From Rhizophagus irregularis (taxonomy: Eukaryota > Glomeromycota > Glomeromycetes > Glomerales > Glomeraceae): 64,000 nucleotides of DNA. Position 1 is the first letter of the stretch. Every line of letters begins with the position of its first letter. A program made the translations under genes and the position numbers. This document shows positions 22,726-35,382 of the stretch, piece after piece. Below the pieces are notes generated by a model. That model ran no database searches, was not told where the DNA came from, and worked only from the letters and a program-made list of their open reading frames with translations. The stretch is taken from assembly GCF_026210795.1 (NCBI RefSeq), contig NC_089451.1, forward strand, positions 186,001 through 250,000. Reading direction: 5' to 3'.

Positions 22726-24711
22726 ATTTTATTATTATTAAGAAGTAAACCCTTTATATTTATGTATATATATATAATTATTTCTTTTTTTTCTTTTTTT
22801 TTTTTTAAAAGGAAAAGAAAAAAAAAATATATATATATAATTTTTACAAAAAAGTTATATTAAAAAATAATAATTTTATTATTATTATTTTAAAGTTCAG
22901 ATTTTCGCGGTAATGATCTGTGTTTATATTACCAATTTTGGATTATTTAATTCATGTATAACAATAATTCTACCCAGCACCGAATTTGTTAATTTTGGCC
23001 AAACCGTGGTTAACCATGTGGACATTTATACGGAAAAATTTAATTGGTAGAAAATGTTGAACCAATTAGTCAAAATTGGTCTTGATCAACTTACTGGCCC
23101 CGCATAAACAAATGATTTTTTTTTTAATTTTTTTTTTTTAATTTCTGTTTTTCCACGTGGGAGTTTACATGGACATATAAGATCCGATCGTACTTTTTTT
23201 ACCGTTTTACCGGTACAACTACCAGTGTTAATGAATTCAAATTTCTTTTTCTCTCATCTCTATCAAAAAATTGAGATTAGTAATACCATTATTTTCCATA
23301 TATAGATTATGGAAACGTAAATGTTAACTAATAGGGCTGAAGAACAAGTTACACAGAAATTTGATTTATTTGTTTCTTTTCTCCAAAAAAACCCTTAATA
23401 AAATTTAAATAAATTTAAATGAACCAATAAGGTAAAATTTAAATAATTTAATTAATTGTTTTATTAGACGCGCTTTTCATACTTTTGATGACGAGAATCA
23501 CGCAAAAAAAAAATCTAGGAAAACATGGAAAAAAAAATCCATAATTTTTTTTTCACGCGAATCTCTTATGATGGTCTATTAATTGTCTTAATGATGATAT
23601 GATACTAATAAAGTTAGTATACTAATGCATATATATACACATCAATTATTTATTTCAAGGGAAGAGATGATGAGAAATTGAAAAAAAAAAATGGCTGTTT
23701 AATTGTTATTTTAATTGTTTAATTCGTTATAATTGTTAGATCACGTGATAACGTGGTAAATAATTATTTGGTAGATCATAATTATGTCATGAATACGTCT
23801 TGACGATTGTTAATTGATGTAATTATAGATTTTTTTGTTCAAAAAACAATAAATAATAATTTGTGATACTCAGCCCTAACAGTATCAGCCTAAGAAAAGT
23901 TAATAAGATTTTGAAAAAATATATATATATATATATATATGTTAGATATTATATATATATATAGATAATTATAGATATTATAGGTGTACAAGTATTTTAA
24001 CAATTAAAGCGTGTGCGTGTGTAGCCCAACAAAAAGCGGAAGATCTCACATAATTTAACAGTCAGGTAAAATAACAAGAATAAAAAGGATAATTTTAATT
24101 AATTGGTAAATAATTTTTAATTTAAGCATAAAGATTGGAAAATGACATTTTTTTTGGTACGTAAAATGATTGGATAAAATGATAAAAAATCATGTGTAAG
24201 CATGTGATGATTAAAAGACAAATCTTTTATTGTTAATCTGTTAATCCCCCCAGACTTTTTTATTTTATTTTGTAGGTCAAAACTCGAAACAAAATAAGTG
24301 ATTAAATGTGTTTGATCGGTAAATTGTGATTGATTACCGTACGTTAAATAAGAAATTGTTGAATGAAAAACAAATGAATGATTAAATGATTTGAATGAAT
24401 GAATTTATTGAATGATAATTTATAAATAGAATGCATTAATTAGAATGCGCTTTGATAGATCGGCATAAAAAAAAAGGATTTGACAATTGAGTAACAAAAA
24501 AATATAAATGGACAAAATCCTAAAATCGGAAAATATAAAAAAATACAAAAGATTATTTATGAAACAGTACAATTAGTTCAATCAATTCATTTAAATTTTT
24601 AAAAGGAGAAAGGAGTAAAAATGGAAAAAGAATCGAAGAAGTTAAAAGATAGGGACTTAAGGATTTCTTTGTGGGAAATCACCGAATATGTATCACGTGA
24701 CTATGATAAAA

Positions 24712-24755
24712 TATAGTGAAACGTATGATAATATAATATCATACGTTTCACTATA
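24712..24755. repeat. Inverted repeat with 19-bp perfect arms
   Basis: TATAGTGAAACGTATGATA at 24712-24730 is followed after six bases by its exact reverse complement at 24737-24755. The arms contain a GC-bearing core, so this is not just a TA run. It could be a MITE relic or a binding site for a dimeric factor. Confidence 0.8.
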
Positions 24756-24786
24756 AACATTTGACATTTTGATAATATTTTTTAAG

Positions 24787-24876
24787 ACCAAACCAATTGT
24801 AATAACCGAATCATTATAAAGAAACCAATTGCAATAACCGAATTATTATAAAAGAAACCAATTGTAATAACTGAAA
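24787..24876. repeat. Tandem repeat, three copies of about 32 bp
   Basis: AAACCAATTGTAATAACCGA followed by ATTATTATAAAAG is repeated three times with few changes (TTGTAAT or TTGCAAT). CCAAT is present in every copy, which might matter for a CCAAT-binding factor; that is speculation. Confidence 0.75.
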
Positions 24877-27800
24877 GAAATATTTATATTTATATCCATT
24901 TTTTATTATTATTAAAAGAAAGGAAAATTTATTTATTGTATAAAAAGTCTTTTATAGAAATAAAAAAAAAATTATTAATTTTTAATGACTAAAAATAATC
25001 ACAATATTTTAGATCGAAAAAAAATATTGAAATACTTGAATTGAATCTCGGATTTACTTGATTTTTTATTTCATGTGAATTTATTTTGATTTATAGAATA
25101 TAGAATATAGAATATAGAAATATAGAATATAGGAATCAATAAACAAAATTGATGGGGTTCAAAAGAAAACTCGTTTTTTTTATTTATTTGTTGTTTTATT
25201 CAAAAATAATTTTTAAGAGTTTTATTCCCTCCTCCCTTACTTTCATTATTATTACTTTCATTATTATTACGTACGTGTTTATAAATTAATCACGGAATTA
25301 AATGAACTTTTTAATCTTTCTTTTTAAAGAAATCTGGAGAATTTTTGGATTTAAAATCCCCTATTTTTGTGAGAAATTTTTCAAGAAAAAAAAAAATTTA
25401 TTTTTTTTTTATTTATTTATTTATTTATTTATTTTTAACTATAAATCAACGTGTTATAAAAAATTGGCAAAGCCTTTTTGATAAACCAGATCAAACTCGT
25501 CACATTTATGCATAATAAAAATAGTACATTAAATTGGGGTTACCGCGTTTTGAATTTTTAAAGGGAACAAATAATTACTAAGATCGATTAAGACTATTAA
25601 GGTGATTTAAGTTGATTTGAGGTGATTTAAGGTTTATTTTTTGGGGGGAAAATAAAAATGACGATTTTTCCCAAGTAAAAAACTTTTATTTACGTCATAG
25701 AACTTTCATTTTATAACTCGAAATGTTTAATAAGTTTCTAATATGTTCTAATACCTTCTAATAACGTTCTAATACGTTCAATAAGTGATCATTAAAAAAA
25801 AACCAGATTTCGGGTACGTCCGTTTGTTGTTTCATAGTAATAAGTTTTTTTTTAATATTTACTTTTAACGTATAATTATATACAAAATTGGTAATTACGC
25901 TCTTTCTTTAGATCCCAATAAAAAAAAATTTTCATAAATATTTATGATATTGTACGAGAATCAAACGTTTAAAAACTCCATTATAATTATTATTATTGTC
26001 CTTTTTTTTTTTTTCTTTTAATTAAGATTATAAAAGATAAAATTACGTAATAGATCACAACGTAATATAAAATTCACCTAAAAATGGAGCAATCACATGA
26101 ATAACATGTGAAGATAGGTTGACCTTCGTAATAATCACATCACGGTAACAGAAGCGTAGTAAAAATGTAATAAGATCATTAAGATCATGTGATTAATTAA
26201 GTATAATCATATGTCAATAAAGATTTTATAATCACAGAGGTGATAATTTAAATAAGGTGACCGAATATATAGTCATTCAAAAGGTATTTTATGAAAGGAG
26301 ACAAAAAAAGCATAAATTAAAATAAACTACATAATAATAATAAACTGTTCAAAAGTTTTTTGTTTATGTTTTGTAGATCCTGCAAGAGGTTCCAACAGAT
26401 TTCAAATAGATTTCGTAATTTTAATCTTAAAAAAAAGAGGAATGAATTTTTTAAAAATTCAAATAAAGAAACAAAAAAAAAAAAAAAAAAAAAATTTTAA
26501 TTTTTAATTACAAAAATGAAATTACAAATTTATTAATTTCATGAGATTATTTTGAAATAATATCTTCATATTTTTACATTTTCTCCCCAATCCCATAATT
26601 CCAATATTTCATCGTATAGTAACACAATATTACATATAAGTTTCAATCCATGTGAAGCCCGTGCATTTACCGAATTTTTCGGTTTAATAATAATGATAAT
26701 ACGAATATACATTGCATACATGTTTATATGTTTTTTATTCCGTTGATGTGTTGCAGTTTTTTCTTATTAATGCAAATTTTTATTTAATGATTTCTTTGTT
26801 ATATATAATCGGATAACTAATTGAATAAAAAAAATTTTTAAAAAAAATGAAAAATGAAATTTTTTTTTTTTTTTTTTTCTTACAAAAAAATTTTTTCATG
26901 TTCTTTGATGTAAAAATAATGCTTGTTCATGTCACAATGACAAAACATGCATGACCCGATTTGAATTTATTAATTTCTATTATTGTTACTATATAAAGAT
27001 TTTTTTCTTGTAGATCAAAAAAGAAAAAAAGATTGTCAAATATTATTAGATTTCTTTCTAATTTAAATTTTTCGTGTAAAAGTTTTCGCTCGGGAAAAAG
27101 AAAGTCAAAAAGTAATTTTTTTTTTTTGAATGAATTTTAATTTTTTCAATGGGAATTTTTTTTTTTTACAAATAAAGACTTAATATGAATTCTTAATATA
27201 ATTTTCCTGTTAGAGAAGAAATCTAGTCTTATTGTAAATCATTTCTCGCTTTTTTTTTTTCCCCTCGACCCCCCCCTTCGACCCTCCCCCCGAAATTAAT
27301 TATGTATTCGATCTAACGGATCTAAAGAAAAAAATGATAAGGTCCAAAAAAAAAATGGCAAAAGTAAATTAAAAAAAAAGGGGGGAAATAAATTAAATAA
27401 TTGATTAATTTGATTAATGTTTATTTTTGATTTATAAAAAGATTTTATTATTAAATAGACTATATAAATGATAATAATTAATTTGTGAGAAAAAAAAAAC
27501 TGAAAATAAAAAAAACCTTTTAAAAAAAAAAATTACACAAAATTACGGAAAATTACACAAATTCTTTTTTTGATTTGTAAAAATAATTTCTTTTTATTTG
27601 AAAATCGGATTTTTTTTTTTTTGTAAAATTATCATTCGTTGAATTAAATATAAATGTAATAAAAGTAATTAATAATTGATTAATAATTTTTAATAACTTT
27701 TTTTTTTATTTTTTGTTTTTGTCAAAGAAAAAGAAAAAATGCGAAAATTTTTTAAATATTTAATATATTTTTAATAATATAATATATATTATTTTATTTA

Positions 27801-29008
27801 ATACTTTTTTATTCAAATGAAAGAATCTAAACTAAATTAAGAATTCAACTTTTTGACTAACTTTAAACTGTTGTTCTCCTCTAATAAAATCCCTTGCATT
27901 TTTTTTTAAAAAAAAAGCTTTGTTAATGAGGCGCTAGTGAATTTTAGTAAAAAAAAAAAATTCTTTTAAAGAAAGAAATGCGGGGAATGCAGTAATACAG
28001 TCTCATTTTACTCAAATTAAAAAAATCATATGAAAGATACATTTATTTTAATAGTTGAGTAATCTGATATTCCCTAATTATAACGTTTTATATAAAAAAA
28101 GTATAGTTCAGTTTTTTCTCCCCGAACCTCCAAAAAATAACAAACTCCGAGTTGAAATCTTTTTTCAATTAATTACTATTTTTTTTATATATTATTTTCA
28201 AAAGAAGTATAGATATACATGCATTTGAAAATGCAGAATGTAAATTATAATGAAAAAAAAAAGTTAATCAGATAAAAATCTCGTAATCAGCTGTTCATAG
28301 AATTAGGATGTACTATACAAATAAATAATAAATAAAAAAATATATATATATATAATTATTCAATTATTGATATAATGATATAATAATAATAATAACAATA
28401 TATACTTATTACATATAATTTATGTATATTTGAATTTATTGTTGAAATATTTTTTTGAAATCATAATTCTATAATTACTATAATATAAAATAATATAGCT
28501 TATCATAAAATAAATATCATCATCACCCCCACAACAAGTTTTTTTTTTTTTTTTTTGTGATACTTTTATGTACTTTTTTGATACCGTACTTATTTTTTAC
28601 TAGCTAGCCCCATAGTATCACAGAACTACTCCAAAACTCTCAGTTCCCCTTATGCCTGCTTAATGTTTATCGTTTTCTCGTCGAAAAAATTATTAAATGA
28701 TATTTATTTCTTTTTTGAATAGCTTATTTTTTGTGAAAAAAAATTTAAATTCAAATTTCTCCCCTATTTTTTTTTTATCTCACTTTTACTTATAATAATA
28801 GATTTTTTTTTTGTTTTTTTCTCGTTTTTTTTTTTTATATATATTTTTTTATCAAAAGGAAAAAAAAAAGATATTATTAGACTATACCCATTTTTGTTAC
28901 TATTCAGGTTTTAATTCTCGCCCTTTAACAAAAAAAGGGTTAGTCACCTTTTTTTATTTTTATCATACATAAAAAAAAAAGAAACATTATTTAAATAGAA
29001 AAAAAAGC

Positions 29009-31185
29009 ATGGGTTCCATGTCTCAATATTACTCAAACGATAATACACTTCAACAAAATAATAATAGAGAACCACCTCACTTACTTTCTTCGAGTTTTAT
29101 ACAACCAGAGTTAAATTCTCAAACGCAACATTTCCCAATGTCAGAGAACGGTTATCAAACTACGACTGATCAATACGGAATACATTCTCATTCACCCGGT
29201 TTAGGTCAACTTTCCGTACCTATGTCTGAACCTCCTCCTTACGATGGTAATGTGTGTTTATTTTTTTTCATTTTTTTTTTCATTAGATATATGCATGAAA
29301 AAAAAAAAAATTTTTTTTTTTTTCAAAAAGTTCACATAGTTTAACAACAATAATAATAAAAATTTTTTTTTTCTCTCTCTCTCTTTTAGAATTTGATGAA
29401 TATAATTGGCCATCAGGAATTTCAGCGAATTTGACGCCATCATCTGAAGACTTCAGTCATCAACAACTTTTCAATCCGGAAGATGCACAGTTTTTTTTCA
29501 ACGACTTTCTTGGTAACCTCGATGAAAATGATAATTTTATGTTTAATCCTTCATTACCAATGAATATGCCAATATATCCAAATCCAACATCTGATAATAG
29601 TGATCCTTCATCTCCTCATCATTCATCAATTGTAGATAATGTTTATAATATTTTACCAGGTCAAGCTACTTCTTCTTCTCCTCCTACTACGTTAAATCAG
29701 AATCCATTTCCTCCTACAAATTCAACAAGTTTATCTCCACGTACTTCAAATATTACTTTATCTTCTTCCCCTCCTACTTCTTCGACCAATACTTCGAATA
29801 ATCATTTAAATCATAATCATAATAATAATCGTAATCATAATCATAATCATAATCATAATGATGATGATGACGATGTTGATGTTGATGATGATTTATCTTC
29901 GCCGAATGGTAAAATCGATGGATCTTCAACTCCTACCGTTCCTTCAAAACGTAAACAAGATAATGATGATGATCGAAATGGTCGTAGATCTTCAATTCCA
30001 AGATTGAGTCCCATTAATACTAAACTTTCCATGACTCAATCAAATTCAAATATTAATAATAATAATAATAATGGTACTTCTTCTCCTTCAATCCAATTAT
30101 CTTCCCTTTCTATTAACAACAATAACAACAATAACAACAACAATAACAGTAACAATAACAACAATAACAACAACAACAACAATAACAACAATAACAATAA
30201 TGTTATTAATCATAATAATGATAATTATGATGATAGTCCAAGTACTCCAAGTAGTAGTAATAATAATTCTCCTTCACCGGAATCTCCAACCATGATTATT
30301 CATCCAAAGAATGATGATAATGATTTGACTTCAAATAATGTTGATGATCAGAATGATGATTTCTCATCTACAGAGATTAAAACTGAAGATCCTACATCAT
30401 CTTCATCTTCAAAACCTACACCTCAAAAATCAAGTAGGAAACCTTATAAGGAACTTCTTACTGAAGAAGAAAAAAGGGCAAATCATATAGCTTCAGAACA
30501 AAAACGAAGAAATACTATTAGGGCAGGTTTTAAAGAATTAACAGACATTATACCCACTTTAAAAAATGTTAATAATTCGAAAAGTACTATTTTATTTAAA
30601 GCTGTAGATTATATTAAGTATTTAGAAAGAAGGAATCGTAATTTAAAAGAACGTGCTGGTTTATTAGAAATGAGAGTTGAAATGGAAATGAGACAAGGAA
30701 AAAGATTTCATCATCATCCTCATCCTCATGGAAATCCTTTTGGTCCTACCACGATGGGTTTTGGTCATCAAAGAGTTGCTCCTATGCCGATGAATTATAG
30801 TGTAATACCTAATGGTATGACAGCAATTCCAATAGGTCATCCATCCGGTCATCCTTCGCAAAGACAACCACCTCATGTTATGACTCCACATCATCAAATA
30901 TATTTTGTTCCATCAAATGAAAATCCTTCAATGATTCCTACTGGAAATGTTGTTTCTCCATCAAACAACATTTTTAGAGGTGCCGCAGGGATGGGTATGC
31001 AAATACCTTTATCATCATCACAACAACAAAATCATCATCACTCACAGCAAGATAATGTTCCTGGTATGAATATTCCTTCAATGGCAAGTGATGATGATGG
31101 AAATAATGGTGGTGTTGATATTGACGGTGATTCCTCTATGCTCGGAATGAATGGAAGTGCTACTCGTGTTGGAGTAAAATGTTAA
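29009..31185 (+). CDS. bHLH (leucine-zipper-like) transcription factor
   Basis: Two exons, 29009-29246 and 29390-31185, join G|AA across a GTAATG...TTTTAG intron and give 677 residues. The N-terminal half is Ser/Pro/Asn-rich, with His-Asn repeats and a long Asn tract near residues 319-355. The bHLH domain starts near residue 438. Its basic region reads RANHIASEQKRRN, with the His, Glu and Arg spacing that contacts E-boxes of CACGTG type. After the helix-loop-helix (FKELTDIIPTL, SKSTILFKAVDYIKYLERRN) a heptad-like stretch (LKERAGLLEMRVEMEMR) could extend dimerisation. The C-terminus is His/Pro/Gln-rich. It resembles Ino4/MLX-type regulators, but I cannot assign an orthologue. An in-frame ATG three codons on (29018) is an alternative start. 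Confidence 0.88.
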
Positions 31186-32999
31186 ATATATTGTTATATT
31201 TTTTATTCCCTTTCATGTGTTTACAAACATGATTTTGTTATTTAGATTATATTCATTTATGTTTATTTTTAAATTTTATTAAATTTTTTTTTTTTGCACT
31301 TTTTTTTATATATACATATATTCCTTTTTTTTTTAGACATTTAGGTAATTAAATCACACAATCTCCCCCTCACACATACAAAAAAAAGTTAATTTACATC
31401 ATTTATGATATTTAAGGATGTTTTGATGCTTTTTTTTTTATATATATATATATACTCTTTATATATAATTCATTTTTTGTTTACCCACCAAAATATTTAG
31501 TTTATCTTATTATTTTTTTTTCAAAAACAAAAATAGAAGAAAAAAACGACAAAAAAAAAAAGACTTTTAAAACATTCGTTCTTTATTATTATTATTATTA
31601 TATCTTTTTTTTTAAATCGTTTTTTTTTTTTTTGTAACTTTTGTATAATACATTTTTTTATTTTTTTTTTAAAACATTCAACTTTTGATCATCGTTTTTT
31701 CTTTACAATGAAAAAAAAAGAATTTGTTTATAGTTTTTTAATTAAAAAATTAATCTGAAATTTTTATATTGAATTGATGAATAATTGAAGTCTTTCTTTT
31801 AAAAAATTTGAGATTGAATTTTTTTTACAAAATAATAGAATAAAATCTTAAGACAAACAACATATATATCTCATATTATTATATATATTAGATTATTTAA
31901 TTTTTTTAAAAATTATTTTTTATTTTTTTATTTTTTTTAAGAAAAATGAAAACGAAATAACGAAATTTTAACAATACATACACAAACAAAAAAAAACATG
32001 TTACAACGTACAAAACGAATTTCGAATTTTACGCAAAATTACTTTTTATTATTTATTTATACGTGAGTGAAAATACACAACACAACAGATGGAAAATATA
32101 GATTTTTTTTTTTTATTATTATTCTCCCCCCATTTTTTTTTTACAAACATATCGCGTTTTTAAACATTATCGTGTTTTTATACATTATTTTCTTCGTGTT
32201 TTATACATTTATCTTCGTGTTTTATATTTATATACAATTATATCGCATTTTTAATCAATCATTATCGCGTTTTATTTAAAAAAAAGGAAAAAAAAAATTT
32301 AATTTTTAGTATATAAAATATCATTAAAGGCTTTGATTAGTTTTTTTTTTTTTAATACTTTTAATTATTTTTTTTTTTTTTTCTTGTACAAATTTTTTTT
32401 TCTTTTAGTAAAAAAACAGTAAAAACAAAAAAAATTAGAAAAATAAATAAATAAATAAATAAAAATAAAAAAAAATAAAAAAAAAATCTTTTTTTTCTTT
32501 TTTTAAAATTTTTTCTTTAAAAAAAAAATCATAAAAAATCATAAAAAGTGATTTATGACGCGAAAATTACACTTTTTTTTTTATTATTATTAATCTTATT
32601 AATCTGTAAATATAAGTAAATAAATAAAAAAAAAATCTCTTAATAGTTTTTTTAGGTAACATATAAAACAGTAAACCAAACCAATTCCCACGAGATCATT
32701 TGATCGCAAAATCTTTTTTAAATTTTTAACCTTTTTTGTTAAGAATTAATAAGTAACCCCTGTAACCCCCTGTTTAAAAAAAAGATCTAATTTAATGGTT
32801 CATTATTATTATAATCATTGTATGTATCATTGTAACATTGTAACGATTAAATTGTTTTTTAATTAAAAAAAATTTTATTTTTATATAATATATGTAATAT
32901 ATATATATATATATTTTTTGATAAATGTTGGAATTATTTAACTTGTCGAAAGTCATCAACGGTTTTTACAATCTTTTACCGAAGGAGTCGACCGTTTTT
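31186..32999. other. AT-rich 3' flank of the bHLH gene
   Basis: There is no gene. Long A and T runs, TA repeats and AAAT repeats dominate. The 3' untranslated region and poly(A) signal of the bHLH gene must lie in the first few hundred bases, but several AATAAA-like words prevent a single choice. Confidence 0.5.
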
Positions 33000-33680
33000 A
33001 CAGAGGAGTACAACCTTCACTGATAAAATTGGTCAATTCCCCCAATTCCCCCAATTTCTTCAGATTCCTCGATAAAAGGTTGATTTCTGACAGATTCCTT
33101 CGATAAAATCAACCTTTATCAAGGGAACATTTTTTTATCTTGGGAAATCAACATTTTATCCAATGAATTGAGGAAGTTGACCGATTTTATCAGGAAAATC
33201 AACCTTTTATACAGGGAATTGAGGTAATTGACCGACTTTATTAAGTGGCTCAACCTTTTATCCGGGAAATTGACCAATTTTATCGAGAGAATCGACTTTA
33301 AAAATTTGTTTCACCCTTTTTACTCGGGAGGATCAACTTTTTTTCATCAAGGAATCTGTTTCAACCTTTTTATCAGGAGAATCAATTTTTTTTATCAAGG
33401 AATCTGCTTCACCCTTTTTACTCGGGAGGATCAACTTTTTTTTTTATTACTTCAGCCTTTTTATTGGGAGAATCAACTTTTTTTTATCAAGGAATCTGCT
33501 TTCAGCCTTTTATCGGGAGAATCAACTTTTTTTTATCAAGGAATCTGCTTTCAGCCTTTTATCGGGAGAATCAAGCTTCTTATCAAGTGAATCAAATCTA
33601 TCAAGTGAATCAACCTTTCTTATCAAGTGTATCAAACCTTCTTATCAAGTGAATCAACCTTTGTCAATTGATTCACATTT
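33000..33680. repeat. Degenerate minisatellite (ATCAACCTTTTTATC family)
   Basis: Many imperfect copies of a 26-45 bp unit built from GAATCAAC, CTTTTTATC and GGGAGAATCAAC. The best-conserved copies are at 33455-33570, with the core TTTTTTATCAAGGAATCTGC. The ORFs here (33228-33652) are by-products of the repeat. Unit length is variable, so this is not a young array. Confidence 0.7.
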
Positions 33681-34052
33681 TTTTCCCAACGATAATCCCC
33701 CTATATCAAACTTGGAATTTGTGATCCGGTTATTCTTGTTGACCGAAACTTTGTTGCCTAGTTGATCACCTAGTAGATCATGATTTACAATTATTTTGGA
33801 TAAAAAAAAAAGGTCAAATATTGTCAATCATAAAAATTTTTAAAGTTAATTGCGTAAGGGAAAAAGGTTAATTGCGTAAGGGAAATATTTACAAATTACA
33901 AATTTTTGTGATAAAATATTCTTTTTATATTAAAAATTCAATTATAATCACAATTTAATATAGTTAACCTTTTATTTATGATCCGAATCACATGTACTCT
34001 GTAAATCTTCTTTATTAGAATTTAAGTTTTTAAAGTCAAAAAAATAATTAAT

Positions 34053-34081
34053 AGTTATTCGGCACGAAGTGCCGAATAACT
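34053..34081. repeat. Perfect 13-bp-arm hairpin (TTCGGCAC core)
   Basis: AGTTATTCGGCAC, then GAA, then the exact complement GTGCCGAATAACT. A second small hairpin, TCCTG...CAGGA, follows about 45 bp later. Its context (AGTC...GGATCAA on the minus strand) resembles the candidate Helitron end near 8046-8083. Confidence 0.8.
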
Positions 34082-34288
34082 GTTATATTGGATAAATCAA
34101 ATTTTGATTGGTTGATCCTGGCTCCGCAGGAGACTATTTAATATACTTTTAATATCAAATCCAAATCTGTGCAATAATTAAGTACTTTCCAAAAAGGGTA
34201 AATACGGATTTAATATTGTATTGTTTAAATTATAACTGAAGTAATAATAGTCAAAAATCATTTTAATTTTAAAAAATTTCAATATAGC

Positions 34289-34337
34289 AGACGTTATAGT
34301 ATATATATACTATAACGTCTTATATACTATAACGTCT
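34289..34337. repeat. AGACGTTATAGTATAT palindrome plus an extra half
   Basis: A 32-bp perfect palindrome (AGACGTTATAGTATAT and its complement) at 34289-34320 is followed directly by a third half-site, TATATACTATAACGTCT. Confidence 0.8.
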
Positions 34338-34906
34338 CAATCAATATAACTCCGTAGCTGGACGTTATAGTCTGTTTGGGTAAAATATAGTCTATTACCT
34401 AAGTAGACTATAATGCACCTGGATGTTATATTACAAAATGGCTACTAGACTGTAATGTCCCCAAATTAATGCTAAGAAATGGGATCCAAAATTTAGAGTG
34501 CATATTTGTTTTGCAATTGTGGTTTCATCCCTGCTTCATCCTTGACTTCATAAAGATATCTCCAGTAATATTGGTAGTATCAGTAATAGAAAAATTATAG
34601 GAAAAAAATCGCCTTGTTGATTATCGGGTGGCATAGTAAAACCGCATTGTAATTTCGGTTAATTTCGGCCAACATTATGGTTTAATTCTGACCAGAGCTT
34701 TAGAGTGCCTTTTAATAATTGGATCCATACAGTTTTTAAACTAGTTTGAAAGAGTATTCCAAAATCATATGAACTGGATGGCTGAATGCCAAATTATTAT
34801 ATTTCAAATTCTGGCAGAAAATTTAAAATACATATTATAATTTTATATTGAATTTCAATATAAAGGAAAAGCTTTTTTTTTTTTGAATTAACTTATACAG
34901 TATATA

Positions 34907-34940
34907 CAGAGGGCGATCAAAAGTATGTGGACACTTTCAT
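34907..34940 (+). mobile_element. Tc1/mariner-like terminal repeat remnant
   Basis: TATACAGAGGGCGATCAAAA followed by GTATGTGGACA looks like one Tc1-type terminal repeat. Its nearest match in the window is on the minus strand at about 49222-49248 (ATATAGAGGGCGATCAATG, then TACGGACA). Both lie just outside a GATATC-rich repeat. I see no transposase and no partner end nearby. Confidence 0.45.
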
Positions 34941-35169
34941 TTTGCCAAATTATGCTGAACATTATATATTAATGTAATATAAATTAAACATTATTCTGTA
35001 CTTACAGTCATAATAAACAACTCTTAGTATATTTCATATTTTTCAGAATTTCTTGGGAATATGAAAATGCTTGTTGCAAAAATTCTATGATTTATATAAC
35101 AAGCATAATAATAAGTTAAAAATTATAAAAAATACCATAATTTAGTCATTATTAATCCAATCAATATAT

Positions 35170-35375
35170 ATTTGCTATCATTTGAAACGTCTCAATGAGA
35201 CGAATACAATGAGTTAAAGATCATGAAAATCCAATCATTGGATCAAAAAATATTCGTACAGAAATATTTAAATGTTTAAAGCGTAATTGTACACTTAATA
35301 TTAATTATGTAGAGATAATATTACTATCATTCGAATCCTCTCAATGAGACGAATCAAATGAATGTAAAATTATGA
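35170..35375. repeat. Direct repeat with GTCTCAATGAGAC palindrome
   Basis: CTATCATTTGAAACGTCTC then AATGAGACGAATACAATGA (from 35176) recurs as CTATCATTCGAATCCTCTC then AATGAGACGAATCAAATGA (from 35324). A variant of this motif (CGTCTCAACATGACGAATCT) is also in both arms of the 11874-12425 MITE. Confidence 0.7.
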
Positions 35376-35382
35376 AATTTCA

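Larger units (their letters stand above)
22726..29008. other. 6.3-kb divergent intergenic region, low complexity
   Basis: This separates the nucleoporin (minus) and bHLH (plus) genes and should contain both promoters. I found no ORF and no RNA gene. It is full of A and T runs, TA repeats (about 23920-23960), TTTA repeats (25405-25433) and ATAGAATAT repeats (25095-25135). It also holds a perfect palindrome at 24712-24755 and a 32-bp tandem repeat at 24787-24876. No TATA box could be chosen with confidence because TATA-like words are everywhere. Confidence 0.55.
33681..34906. other. Non-coding DNA with palindromes
   Basis: There is no ORF. It carries the perfect hairpin at 34053-34081, the GACGTTATAG palindromes at 34289-34337, and several single-copy variants of GACGTTATAGTCT or TAGACTATAATG between 34360 and 34460 that look like eroded copies of the same palindrome. 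Confidence 0.55.

Noticed and set aside
30071-30295. 74-codon Thr/Ile-rich ORF within the bHLH gene
   Set aside because: Shadow frame of the AAC/AAT Asn tract.
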